From positions 1 to 64,000 of the forward strand of contig JBKBHF010000011.1 of assembly GCA_046297695.1 (NCBI GenBank): 64,000 nt of DNA. Reading direction: 5' to 3'. The notes below the pieces were generated by a model. The model made no database searches. It was given only the letters and a program-made list of their open reading frames with translations, and was not told where the DNA came from. A program made the position numbers and the translations under genes. Position 1 is the stretch's first letter, and every line of letters begins with the position of its first letter. This document shows positions 42,282 through 51,061 of the stretch, in pieces. This DNA comes from Permianibacter sp046297695 (lineage in GTDB: Bacteria > Pseudomonadota > Gammaproteobacteria > Enterobacterales > Permianibacteraceae).

Positions 42282-42376
42282 CACCCTCACCCCAGCCCTC
42301 TCCCCTCAAGGGAGAGGGAGAACACCTATCGAACGAAGCGTTCCTTCTCCCTTGAGGGGAGCAGGACAGGATGAGG
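42282..42376. repeat. Intergenic palindromic repeat inside the kynurenine operon
   Basis: CCCTCACCCCAGCCCTCTCC-type unit, with CCTCTCCC/GGGAGAGG arms and a reverse copy ending GACAGGATGAGG. The element sits between the dioxygenase and decarboxylase genes, which may affect mRNA stability. Confidence 0.7.
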
Positions 42377-42415
42377 CTGAGGCTGCCGAGTCCTCGCCCA
42401 ATTAACGAGAATCCC

Positions 42416-43429
42416 ATGCTAACCATCGACATCCACACCCATATCCTGCCGCGCGATTGGCCGAATCTGAAAGAGCGCTACGGTTATGGTGGCTTTATCC
42501 AGTTGGAACATTGCGGCCCCGGCTGCGCCAACATGGTTCAGGACGGCAAGTTCTTCCGCAAAATCGGCAGCAACTGCTGGGACGGCGGCGTGCGCTTGCA
42601 GGAATGCGATCAACACGGCGTGCATATCCAGGTGCTGTCGACGGTGCCGGTGATGTTCAGTTACTGGGCCAAACCGGAACACACGCTCGATCTGTCGCGG
42701 CTGTTGAACGACCACATCGCCGGCGTCGTTGCCGACCACCCGCGCCGCTTTGTCGGTCTTGGCACGGTACCGATGCAGGACAGCAAGCTGGCGATTCAGG
42801 AGCTGGAACGCTGCATCAAGGAACTGAACTTTCCAGGCATCCAGATTGGTTCCAATATCAACGGCAAGAACCTGAACGATCCAGCGCTGTTCGATATCTT
42901 TGCCGCCGCGCAAGATCTGAATGCCTGCGTGTTTGTCCATCCATGGGACATGTTTGGCAAAGATCGTCTTGGCCAATACTGGGCGCAGTGGCTGGTCGGC
43001 ATGCCGGCCGAAACCTGCCTCGCCATCACCTCGATGATTTTCGGTGGCGTGCTGGAGCGGCTACCGAAACTGCGCATCGCTTTCGCCCACGGCGGCGGTA
43101 GTTTTCCGCACACCATTGGCCGGATCGAACACGGCTTTGAAGCCCGACCGGATCTGTGCGCGACTGATAACCACATCAACCCACGCGAATACCTGAAGCG
43201 CATCTATCTCGATACCCTGGTGCACGACCCGCTGGCGCTGAAGTACATCGTCGATCTGGTTGGCGCCGACCGACTTGCGCTCGGCACCGATTATCCGTTT
43301 CCGCTCGGTGAATTGCAGCCGGGCAAGCTAATCCGCGAAACCTTCAGCGATGACAGCATCCGCGCCCGCCTGCTGCACGGTACCGCACTGGAGTGGCTCA
43401 ATCTGCCGAAAGCGCATTTTCTGGGTTGA
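42416..43429 (+). CDS. nbaD: 2-amino-3-carboxymuconate-6-semialdehyde decarboxylase
   Basis: Amidohydrolase-fold Zn decarboxylase converting ACMS to 2-aminomuconate semialdehyde. His7 and His9 (IDIHTHILP), then CVFVHPWD, FAHGGGSFP and the Asp in GTDYPFPLG supply metal and catalytic positions. 337 residues from ATG 42416, with TGATG overlap to the next gene. Its presence means the pathway continues by the aminomuconate branch rather than to quinolinate and NAD alone. Confidence 0.95.
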   Translation: MLTIDIHTHILPRDWPNLKERYGYGGFIQLEHCGPGCANMVQDGKFFRKIGSNCWDGGVRLQECDQHGVHIQVLSTVPVMFSYWAKPEHTLDLSRLLNDHIAGVVADHPRRFVGLGTVPMQDSKLAIQELERCIKELNFPGIQIGSNINGKNLNDPALFDIFAAAQDLNACVFVHPWDMFGKDRLGQYWAQWLVGMPAETCLAITSMIFGGVLERLPKLRIAFAHGGGSFPHTIGRIEHGFEARPDLCATDNHINPREYLKRIYLDTLVHDPLALKYIVDLVGADRLALGTDYPFPLGELQPGKLIRETFSDDSIRARLLHGTALEWLNLPKAHFLG

Positions 43430-44262
43430 TGCTCATGAAACTGACCATACAACTTGCCGGCCAAACGTTCCGCGTTCGTCACAGCGAAGCAATTTCGCTG
43501 GCCATCCCGTTGCAGTTCAACGGCCCGCAACCGAATCATTTCGGCGCCGCCATCGCCAACAGCAAGCCGATGCAGGCCGGCAGCTGGATTGGCGACACCC
43601 GCAAAGGCGGCAGCTGCAATGTGCCGGAGCTGACGCTGAATCCGCATTGCAATGGCACCCATACCGAGTCGGTCAGCCATATTGTCAATGAATTGCATTC
43701 GGTTCATCAAAGCCTGCACGAACTGCTGGTACCGGCAACGCTGATTTCGATCCATCCGGTCGCCGCCAGTCAGTGCAGCGATCACTACACACCCATGTTG
43801 GCGGCCAATGATCAGGTGATTACCGCTGCGACCTTGCAACGTGCGCTCGATGACATCGGCAATGACTGGCTGGGCGCGCTGGTGGTGCGGACGCTGCCGA
43901 ATGGCCGCGACAAGCAGGTCGCCCGTTATGGCGACAGCCACCAGCCACCGTTTTTCACCCGCGAAGCGATGCAGTATCTGCGTCTGCGCGGCGTGCAGCA
44001 TTTGCTGGTCGATTTTCCGTCGCTGGACAAGATGCACGACAACGGCCATCTGACCGCTCACCATTTGTTCTGGGACGTCACCGAAGACACCCATGGTCCG
44101 GCACCGACGACAGCCCTGCAGCGCACCGTCACCGAAATGATTTTTGTCCCGGATGCCGTTCGCGATGGCGTCTACCTGCTCAATTTGCAAGTGCCGGCAT
44201 TCGAACTCGATGTCGCACCCAGCCGGCCTTTCCTGATCCCTGTGGAGCTCGATCATGCTTGA
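43429..44262 (+). CDS. kynB: Cyclase-family kynurenine formamidase (arylformamidase)
   Basis: Metal-dependent hydrolase of about 277 residues with the family motif NPHCNGTHTESVSH (His-x-x-x-x-His/Glu ligands). Hydrolyses N-formylkynurenine to kynurenine and formate. ATG 43429 overlaps the decarboxylase stop (TGATG); ATG 43435 is an alternative. It is longer than typical KynB (about 210 residues) and diverges in the middle, so it is assigned by context and motif. Confidence 0.78.
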   Translation: MLMKLTIQLAGQTFRVRHSEAISLAIPLQFNGPQPNHFGAAIANSKPMQAGSWIGDTRKGGSCNVPELTLNPHCNGTHTESVSHIVNELHSVHQSLHELLVPATLISIHPVAASQCSDHYTPMLAANDQVITAATLQRALDDIGNDWLGALVVRTLPNGRDKQVARYGDSHQPPFFTREAMQYLRLRGVQHLLVDFPSLDKMHDNGHLTAHHLFWDVTEDTHGPAPTTALQRTVTEMIFVPDAVRDGVYLLNLQVPAFELDVAPSRPFLIPVELDHA

Positions 44263-45526
44263 GAACAATCTCGCGTTTGCCCAGAAACTTGACGGCGCCG
44301 ATCCGTTGCATCCGATGCGGCACCAGTTTCATATCCCGCGTCATCAAGGTCACGATGAGATCTATCTCTGCGGCAACTCGCTCGGCCTGCAACCGAAACG
44401 CACTGCCGATTATGTCGATGAGTTGCTGAAAGATTGGCAGCAGCTTGGCGTCAAAGGCCATTTCGCCGCCAAGCATTCCTGGCTGCCGTACCATGAATTC
44501 CTGACCGAAGCCTCGGCCAAGCTGGTCGGCGCCCTGCCGCAGGAAGTGGTTTGCATGAATTCGCTGACCGCCAACCTGCACTTCCTGATGGTCAGCTTTT
44601 ACCGGCCAAGCAAAGAACGGTTCAAGATCCTGATCGAAGATCACGCCTTCCCGTCTGATCACTATGCGGTCGAATCGCAGCTGCGCTTCCATGGCCTCGA
44701 CCCGAAAGAGGCCTTGGTATTGGCCAAGCCGCGCGCTGGCGAAGACTGCCTGCGTCAGGAAGATCTGGTGGAGCTCATCAAACGCGAAGGCAAGCAGCTG
44801 GCGCTGATCCTGTTGCCCGGCGTGCAGTACTACACCGGCGAAGTGCTGGACATGGCGGCGATTGCCGAAGCCGGCCACAGCGTCGGTGCCACCGTCGGTT
44901 TTGATCTGGCGCATGCGGTCGGCAATATCGTGCTGAACCTGCACGACTGGGATGTCGATTTCGCGGCCTGGTGTTCGTACAAGTATTTGAACAGCGGCCC
45001 CGGTTCGGTCGCTGGCGCGTTCGTCCACGAACGCCACCTCGGCAAGGATCTGCCGCGCTTCCACGGCTGGTGGGGCCAGAACAAATCGATTCGCTTCCAG
45101 ATGGGGCCGGAGTTCGATGCCATCCCGACCGCCGAAGCCTGGCAGCTGTCGAACCCGCCGATTCTGTCGCTCGCCGCAGTGCGTGCCTCGCTCGATACCT
45201 TCATGGAGGCCGGCGGCATCCATCCGCTGCGCAAGAAATCACTGGAACTGACCGGCTACCTGCGCTGGTTGCTGGAACAGGAACTCGGTGACGCCATCCA
45301 CGTGCTGACACCGTTCGAACCACGCCGGCATGGCGCGCAGTTGTCCTTGACCGTCAAGCTGCATGGCCAGACCGCCAAGCAGGTACAACAGCAGCTGGAA
45401 GATCAGGGCGTGACCTGTGATTTCCGCGAACCAAACGTGATGCGGGCCGCACCGGCGCCGCTGTACAACAGCTTTGAAGATGTCTGGCGCTTCGTGCAGA
45501 TTCTGAAAAAGACCGTACAAGCCTAA
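44255..45526 (+). CDS. kynU: Kynureninase
   Basis: PLP-dependent hydrolase converting kynurenine or 3-hydroxykynurenine to (3-hydroxy)anthranilate and alanine. Signature IYLCGNSLGLQP, the Asp in VGFDLAHAVGN and PLP Lys in SYKYLNSGPG are visible. 423 residues; its start is inside the end of kynB. Confidence 0.96.
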   Translation: MLENNLAFAQKLDGADPLHPMRHQFHIPRHQGHDEIYLCGNSLGLQPKRTADYVDELLKDWQQLGVKGHFAAKHSWLPYHEFLTEASAKLVGALPQEVVCMNSLTANLHFLMVSFYRPSKERFKILIEDHAFPSDHYAVESQLRFHGLDPKEALVLAKPRAGEDCLRQEDLVELIKREGKQLALILLPGVQYYTGEVLDMAAIAEAGHSVGATVGFDLAHAVGNIVLNLHDWDVDFAAWCSYKYLNSGPGSVAGAFVHERHLGKDLPRFHGWWGQNKSIRFQMGPEFDAIPTAEAWQLSNPPILSLAAVRASLDTFMEAGGIHPLRKKSLELTGYLRWLLEQELGDAIHVLTPFEPRRHGAQLSLTVKLHGQTAKQVQQQLEDQGVTCDFREPNVMRAAPAPLYNSFEDVWRFVQILKKTVQA

Positions 45527-45545
45527 ATCAACCAAGGCCCTGTTC

Positions 45546-46892
45546 ATGAAACCACAACACATCACCCTGATAGGCGCCGGCCTGGTCGGTTCACTGCTGG
45601 CGATTTATCTGGCCCGGCGCGGTTATACGATCACGATTTACGAGAAGCGTCCGGACATGCGCAAGGCCGCGATCAGCGCCGGCCGCTCGATCAACCTGGC
45701 GCTCGCCAACCGCGGCATCCGCCCCTTGGAAGAACTCGGCCTGATGCAACAGGTGCGCGACATCATCATTCCGATGAAAGGGCGCATGCTGCACGACGAA
45801 CAAAGCCGGATCCAGTTCTTGCCATACGGCCAGCGGCCACATGAGGTGATTTATTCGGTGTCGCGTGGCGAGCTGAACAAGCTGCTGATGACAGCGGCCG
45901 AAGCAACCGGCAAGGTCCGTATCGTGTTCGACACCGGCATCGAGCAGATCGATTTCGCCGCCCAGCGCATCGGGCTGAAACTCGAACAAACCGGCAGCAT
46001 TCATGAAGAAGCATTCGAACTGCTGATCGGCGCCGATGGCGGCGGCTCTGTGGTACGCAAAGCCATCGACAGACTGCATGGTGTTGCCAGCGTCGAAGAA
46101 AAGCTGTTCCATTCCTACAAGGAACTTACCATTCCAGCCGGTCCGGCCGGCCGCTTCCAGATTGAAAAAGAAGCGCTGCATATCTGGCCGCGCGGCGATT
46201 TCATGATGATTGGTCTGCCGAACAACGACGGCAGTTTCACCATGACCTTGTTCGCACCGGATCAGGGCGAGGTCAGCTTCGCCGCGCTGCATGACAAGGC
46301 CAGTTTCACCGCGTTCTTCGCGCGGAATTTCGCCGACGCGCTGAAACTGATGCCTGACGCCGCCGAGACCTATTTCAGGAACCCGACGGGCTTTCTCGGC
46401 ACCGTGCACTGCCCGCACTGGACCGTGCCGGGCAAGGCGCTGCTGATCGGTGATGCTGCTCACGCCATTGTGCCGTTCCACGGTCAAGGCATGAACTGCG
46501 GCTTTGAGGATTGCTTTGATCTAAACCGCCTGCTCGACGCGCATCACGACGACTGGACCGAGGTTTTCGCGGCCTACGAAGCAGCCCGCAAACCGAATGG
46601 TGAAGCGATTGCGCTGATGGCCCAGGAAAACTATGTCGAGATGCGGGCGACCGTCCGCGACCCGAAGTTCCAGCTGAAGAAAACGGTTGGTTTTGAGCTG
46701 GAGAATCGCTGGCCGGACAAATTCAGCCCGCGCTATTCGATGGTGATGTTCCAGCACATTCCGTACGCCGAAGCGCTGCGCCGCGGCCGGATCAACGATG
46801 AGATTCTCGCGATGCTGTGTGATCACATCGAACACGCAGAACAGGTGGATTATCGCCTGGCAGAAAAGCTGGTCGCAGAAAAGCTCGGCTGA
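45546..46892 (+). CDS. kmo: Kynurenine 3-monooxygenase
   Basis: FAD-dependent aromatic hydroxylase. FAD-binding ITLIGAGLVGSLLA at the N-terminus, the DG motif in LLIGADGGGS, and LLIGDAAHAIVPFHGQGMN. 448 residues; the C-terminal region is helical and likely membrane-associated. Last of the kynurenine operon, 20 bases after kynU. 3-Hydroxykynurenine is the product used by the downstream steps. Confidence 0.96.
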   Translation: MKPQHITLIGAGLVGSLLAIYLARRGYTITIYEKRPDMRKAAISAGRSINLALANRGIRPLEELGLMQQVRDIIIPMKGRMLHDEQSRIQFLPYGQRPHEVIYSVSRGELNKLLMTAAEATGKVRIVFDTGIEQIDFAAQRIGLKLEQTGSIHEEAFELLIGADGGGSVVRKAIDRLHGVASVEEKLFHSYKELTIPAGPAGRFQIEKEALHIWPRGDFMMIGLPNNDGSFTMTLFAPDQGEVSFAALHDKASFTAFFARNFADALKLMPDAAETYFRNPTGFLGTVHCPHWTVPGKALLIGDAAHAIVPFHGQGMNCGFEDCFDLNRLLDAHHDDWTEVFAAYEAARKPNGEAIALMAQENYVEMRATVRDPKFQLKKTVGFELENRWPDKFSPRYSMVMFQHIPYAEALRRGRINDEILAMLCDHIEHAEQVDYRLAEKLVAEKLG

Positions 46893-46907
46893 CGCACCGG
46901 CGCCGGC

Positions 46908-48962
46908 TCAGTCGTCAGCATCGGCCGGCTGGGCCCCAGGCCCGAGCACTTCAACGGCCGTGACCAGCTGGTGCCGGATCGCATGGGCGAGATTGTGCTC
47001 CAGCTGCGGGGCAATTTCCCGGTAGTCGCCATTGACTTGTAGCACGCCATAGGCGCGATTGCGACCACGTCCCTTGCCGAGATAGAGCGCCAGATCGGCC
47101 AGTTGCACGGCGCGTTCCCAGCCGAATTCCGATTCCGGCAACCCGGAAAAAGGCAGTGGCACAAAACCGGCGGAAGCCGTCACCGGAATGCTCTTGTCTT
47201 CAAACTGCACCGGCGTTTCGCCCAACGTGTTCAGCACCCGCGCAACCACATCGCGTAGCGCGTCACCGGTGGTTGACCGCAGGTAGAGCAGAAACTCCTC
47301 GCCGCCCCAGCGCAGCACCATGTCACTGTCGCGCATGCCCGTGTTGAGCCGGTTCGCCACCTCGATCAGTACGGCATCACCGGCAGCATGACCGAAACTG
47401 TCATTGATGCGTTTGAAATGATCGATGTCGAGCAAGACAAAGGCATCAATGCCGGCATCGGGTTCCGTGCGCCGCTCTCGCTCGGTCCAGCGCCGCTCCA
47501 TCGCCAGCTGGAATGAGCGACGGTTGAACAACCCGGTCAGCGGATCGCGAATCGATTGGTCGGCGAGTTTTTCATTGACCGCCTGCAGCCGACGGTTGGC
47601 GTCGCGCACGCGCCAGTACGACAGCATCGCGACAATGGCTGCCAGGATCACGGTCAGCGCAATCAGCCCGATCACCCAAAGATAAAGCCGCCGGTTGTCA
47701 ATTTCGGCGGCTTGCAGCTGATTCTCGCGCGCCAGCAGTTCGATCTGTTTCTGGCGGGCGCTGGCGTCGAAACGCTCCTGCAATTCGGTGACGGCACGCT
47801 GTCGCGCCTCCGAATAGAGCTGCTCGCGGATCTGCAGCTGTCGCTTCAGCGCCGTCACCGCCAACGGCAACAGACCGGCCTGTTCGCTGATGCGGGCGAT
47901 CTCCGCCTGCACCAATTCTTCGGTTGCGATATCGGCGAGCGCCTGCAGCTGCTCCTGCGCCAATTGCAACTCCTGCAAACCTTGCCGGATCAGACCTTGC
48001 CCCGCCAACGCCAGTCCGATGTTGGCGTGGGCAATGGCCTCGTTGGTTCGGTCTTTTCTTTTCTGCGCGATAAGCAGGGCGGCACGGGCGTAATCGGCCG
48101 CCTCCGTCCACGCTTGCCGCTGCAGGGCATCGTCCGACAGATTGACCAGCGCTATCGACTCGGATCGCTCATCGCCGAGTTCGCGCGCCAATTGCAGCGC
48201 CTGCTGATAGGACGCGGCCGCCTCATCGTGCCGACCGAGGCTGGACAGGGCATAACCGGTATTGGCCGCAATGGTCGCCAGCATGCTGCGACTGTTGCGT
48301 TTGATGGCCAGTGGCTTGGCCCGTTGCAGATAAGCCAGCGCCTGTTCGGGATGGCGCAGATTCAGGTACAGGACACCGAGATTGTTCAGGGTCTGCAGTT
48401 CCCGCTGCTCACGCTTGTCGCCGGACTGCTCGGCCAGTGGCAGCGCTTTCAGGTGCTGCTGCAGCGCGTTTTCGAAATCGCTGGTGTCGCTGTACAGAAT
48501 GGCCGCCATGTTGTGGGTGGCATAGCGCACGCCCAGATCCTGCACCTGCTCGACCAGCACCAGCGCTTGCCGGAGCAAGGCCAGTGCTTCGGCCGGCTTG
48601 GCAGCGTTTTTGAAAGACTGCGCCCGCTGCAGCAACGCTTCGACTTTGATTTCATTGCTGGCGCTGCGCGCGGCCAGCGCTTCGAGCGCGGCGACCGCCG
48701 CTTCGGTGCGTTCGTTGTCACCGATGTCGCGGAACACGCTCGCCTGCAGCGCGAGCCATTCGTGCTGCTGATTGTCAGTCAACTCCGCCGGCACCTCAGT
48801 CGCCAACCGGCTCAGTTCAGTGGCCGCGGCCTGACTGTCGGTCATGTCGCGGACGCGCTCCAGTGCCGCCAGCCACGCGGCCGGGTCGCTCGCAGCGAGC
48901 ACTTGCACCGGCCACGACAGCCACAGCACATACAGCCAGCAACAGTACCGACGCACGGTCAT
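46908..48962 (-). CDS. TPR-repeat transmembrane diguanylate cyclase (GGDEF)
   Basis: About 684 residues from ATG 48962: signal peptide, six or more TPR-like helical repeats (about 70-390), a coiled coil, a single transmembrane segment (LWVIGLIALTVILAAIVAML), then GGDEF with GGEEF in RWGGEEFLLYL and an intact RxxD inhibitory site (RDSD). The periplasmic repeats probably sense a ligand or partner. Convergent with kmo, 15 bases apart. Confidence 0.9.
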   Translation of the reverse strand: MTVRRYCCWLYVLWLSWPVQVLAASDPAAWLAALERVRDMTDSQAAATELSRLATEVPAELTDNQQHEWLALQASVFRDIGDNERTEAAVAALEALAARSASNEIKVEALLQRAQSFKNAAKPAEALALLRQALVLVEQVQDLGVRYATHNMAAILYSDTSDFENALQQHLKALPLAEQSGDKREQRELQTLNNLGVLYLNLRHPEQALAYLQRAKPLAIKRNSRSMLATIAANTGYALSSLGRHDEAAASYQQALQLARELGDERSESIALVNLSDDALQRQAWTEAADYARAALLIAQKRKDRTNEAIAHANIGLALAGQGLIRQGLQELQLAQEQLQALADIATEELVQAEIARISEQAGLLPLAVTALKRQLQIREQLYSEARQRAVTELQERFDASARQKQIELLARENQLQAAEIDNRRLYLWVIGLIALTVILAAIVAMLSYWRVRDANRRLQAVNEKLADQSIRDPLTGLFNRRSFQLAMERRWTERERRTEPDAGIDAFVLLDIDHFKRINDSFGHAAGDAVLIEVANRLNTGMRDSDMVLRWGGEEFLLYLRSTTGDALRDVVARVLNTLGETPVQFEDKSIPVTASAGFVPLPFSGLPESEFGWERAVQLADLALYLGKGRGRNRAYGVLQVNGDYREIAPQLEHNLAHAIRHQLVTAVEVLGPGAQPADADD

Positions 48963-49143
48963 CTGATTCGATCTGCACAGCAAATGAGGGTTGAGCCAAG
49001 CATAGCAGCGCTTGGCAACACGGCAGGGCAAGCGCCGGTTCGCTCCTGCGGGCATGCGTGAAAATCCGGTTACGATTTGGCACTGCCGGGCGCAGCGGCG
49101 ATGACTAGACTGGGCGACCGCTCCCTGCCCGAGTCCCTTGCCC

Positions 49144-50208
49144 ATGCTTCGCGCCGCCACCGTCCTTGCTTTTGTCGCTGTCTTTTCCGCCTTGCCTGCT
49201 GGCGCCGACACGACGCCGGATCTCGCTGACAGCCAGCGCTGGCTCAACACCCTCGCCGCTGATGCCGCAGCCGGTCGTCGCACCGGCACGGCGGCCCAGC
49301 AGCGCATCGGCGTATGGCTGGCTGACGAGTTCAAGGCGCTCGGCCTGCAACCGCTCGGCGACAGCTATTCCCAGCTGTTTACCGTGACCAACGAGGATGG
49401 CAGTCAAACGATCGGCCGCAACGTGCTGGCGGTGCTGCCAGGCACCCAGCCGACCGCGCAGGCCGAGTACCTGTTGCTGTCGGCGCACTACGATCACATC
49501 GGTCAACAGCCCGGTGCCGGCTCGGATCATATTTTCAATGGCGCCGATGACAATGCGTCCGGCGTCACCGCGATGCTGAACATCGCCAAGCGCCTGCAGC
49601 AGGCCGCCGCCAACGGTCAGCGCCCGGCCCGGCATATCGTGTTCGCCGCCTGGGACGCCGAAGAGATGGGGCTGAAAGGCTCGGCACATTTTGTTGCCCA
49701 GCCGCTGCTGCCACTCGACCGCCTCGTCGCCAACCTGAATTTTGAAATGGTCGGCGTCACCGAAGGCAAGAACCGGCGCAACCTCTGGATGACCGGCTGG
49801 CAGCATTCGGAGCTGTTCGAGCAAATCAAGCCGATGCTGGCGGCGCAAGGCTGGACCCTCGAAGCCGATCCGTATCCGCAGTGGGATTTGTTCCTGCGCT
49901 CGGACAATGCGCCGTTCGCGTCTATGAAAAATATCGGCAGCGAAGCACAACCGCACTGGCTCGGTGTTCCAGCGCATTCGCTGTCGGTCTGGCGCGGCCA
50001 GCGTCACTATCACGCAGTGACGGATGAAGTGACGCTGATCGATCTGGAAAACCTGACGGCGCTGTCGTCGGCGCTGACGGTCGTGGTGCAGGAGCTGGCG
50101 AAACCGGAACGGCAAATCGCCTGGAAACCGGCAACGACGCCGCGCTTCAGTCGCTTGCCGGCAGCGGGCGCCGACACCGCAGCAGAAACCATGACCGGTT
50201 CACCATGA
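49144..50208 (+). CDS. Secreted M28 family zinc metallopeptidase
   Basis: Signal peptide 1-21 (LAFVAVFSALPAGA) then an aminopeptidase-like domain of about 333 residues. Zinc ligands are in SAHYDHIG, GADDNASG, and AWDAEEMGLKGS (Glu-Glu base); NFEMVG supplies another acid, and VPAHSLSVWRGQRHYHAVTDE includes the last His. ATG 49144 is used. Likely a periplasmic or secreted amino- or carboxypeptidase. 21 bases before the N gap, and the reading frame ends cleanly. Confidence 0.92.
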   Translation: MLRAATVLAFVAVFSALPAGADTTPDLADSQRWLNTLAADAAAGRRTGTAAQQRIGVWLADEFKALGLQPLGDSYSQLFTVTNEDGSQTIGRNVLAVLPGTQPTAQAEYLLLSAHYDHIGQQPGAGSDHIFNGADDNASGVTAMLNIAKRLQQAAANGQRPARHIVFAAWDAEEMGLKGSAHFVAQPLLPLDRLVANLNFEMVGVTEGKNRRNLWMTGWQHSELFEQIKPMLAAQGWTLEADPYPQWDLFLRSDNAPFASMKNIGSEAQPHWLGVPAHSLSVWRGQRHYHAVTDEVTLIDLENLTALSSALTVVVQELAKPERQIAWKPATTPRFSRLPAAGADTAAETMTGSP

Positions 50209-50229
50209 GCAGGAATGCGCAAACAAAAA

Positions 50230-50239
50230 NNNNNNNNNN
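50230..50239. other. Assembly gap (10 N)
   Basis: Ten undetermined bases just after the peptidase gene. The flanking sequence is a plain intergenic AAACAAAAA on the left and G-rich on the right; true gap length is unknown. Confidence 0.95.
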
Positions 50240-50304
50240 GGTTTGGATGGTGGCCCCCCACCCACCCACAACCCCTGCCCGTTCCACCATCCGCAGGACT
50301 GCCC

Positions 50305-50338
50305 AAACAAACACGCCGGCAATGCCGGCGTTTTTGTT
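50305..50338. terminator. Intrinsic terminator, both directions
   Basis: CGCCGGC, AAT, GCCGGCG stem with TTTTTGTT on the plus side and GTTTGTTT on the minus side. It overlaps the stop codon region of the leftward DUF1444-like gene. Confidence 0.8.
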
Positions 50339-50886
50339 CAGGCCAGTGCCGCATCGGCGCCGTATTCTTCCCAGCCGCCGTTGCGTCGGACATAGATGCG
50401 TTCACTCAAGCGGGCGTCGCCGCTGCCGGCCAGCGCCGTGATCGCCGCTTTCAGCATGGTCAGGCCGGCTTTCGCGCGCGAACCGGTGAACACCAGACAG
50501 GCTTGTGCCGGCACCGCGACCAGCAGCTCCCCTTCGACTTCCTTGGCCATGCCATCCCAGAACTGATCGAGCAGCAACAAACAGGCCTCATCGCGGCCAT
50601 TGGCTTTCAGCAGGTAGGTCGGGCCGCGGCCCATGCGCTCCACCTTTGACAACCGTTCGCGCAGATTGTTGAGCGCGGTAAGCAGCAGTTCGTAACGCTG
50701 CAAACCGAGCGATTGAATGTTGTCTTCCGTGATGAAAGTACGACCAGTTTCTGCTTCGACGACAAAGACGATGGTCAGGCCGGGGGCAAAGGTATCGCAA
50801 AGGGCATTGTCGGGCACGAAGCTCGGCACCCGTTCAAGCGAGAAAATAATAGGGAACAATTTGGAGGTATCGAGTTTGCGCATCAT
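50338..50886 (-). CDS. DUF1444-like protein
   Basis: 182 residues with no signal peptide. The layout (FVPDNALCDTFAPGLTIVFVVE, then EDNIQSLGLQRYELLLTALNNLRERL) resembles DUF1444 proteins, whose function is unknown. Start is ATG 50886 or 50883. It is separated from ilvD by about 175 bases, so cotranscription is uncertain. Confidence 0.6.
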   Translation of the reverse strand: MMRKLDTSKLFPIIFSLERVPSFVPDNALCDTFAPGLTIVFVVEAETGRTFITEDNIQSLGLQRYELLLTALNNLRERLSKVERMGRGPTYLLKANGRDEACLLLLDQFWDGMAKEVEGELLVAVPAQACLVFTGSRAKAGLTMLKAAITALAGSGDARLSERIYVRRNGGWEEYGADAALA

Positions 50887-51061
50887 CTACCACACGGAAC
50901 GCACGCCGTTGCCGGCGGCATCCAGATTGACGGTTTCGGCGACCGTGAGCCAGAACCCGTAGCCAAGGCGGTTATGATAACGCACGCGGCCGCTCGGTGG
51001 CGGCCGCGGCTGTGATGCGCTGCACGAATGGCCGGCAACGCTGCCTCGGGTAAAACCCGGC

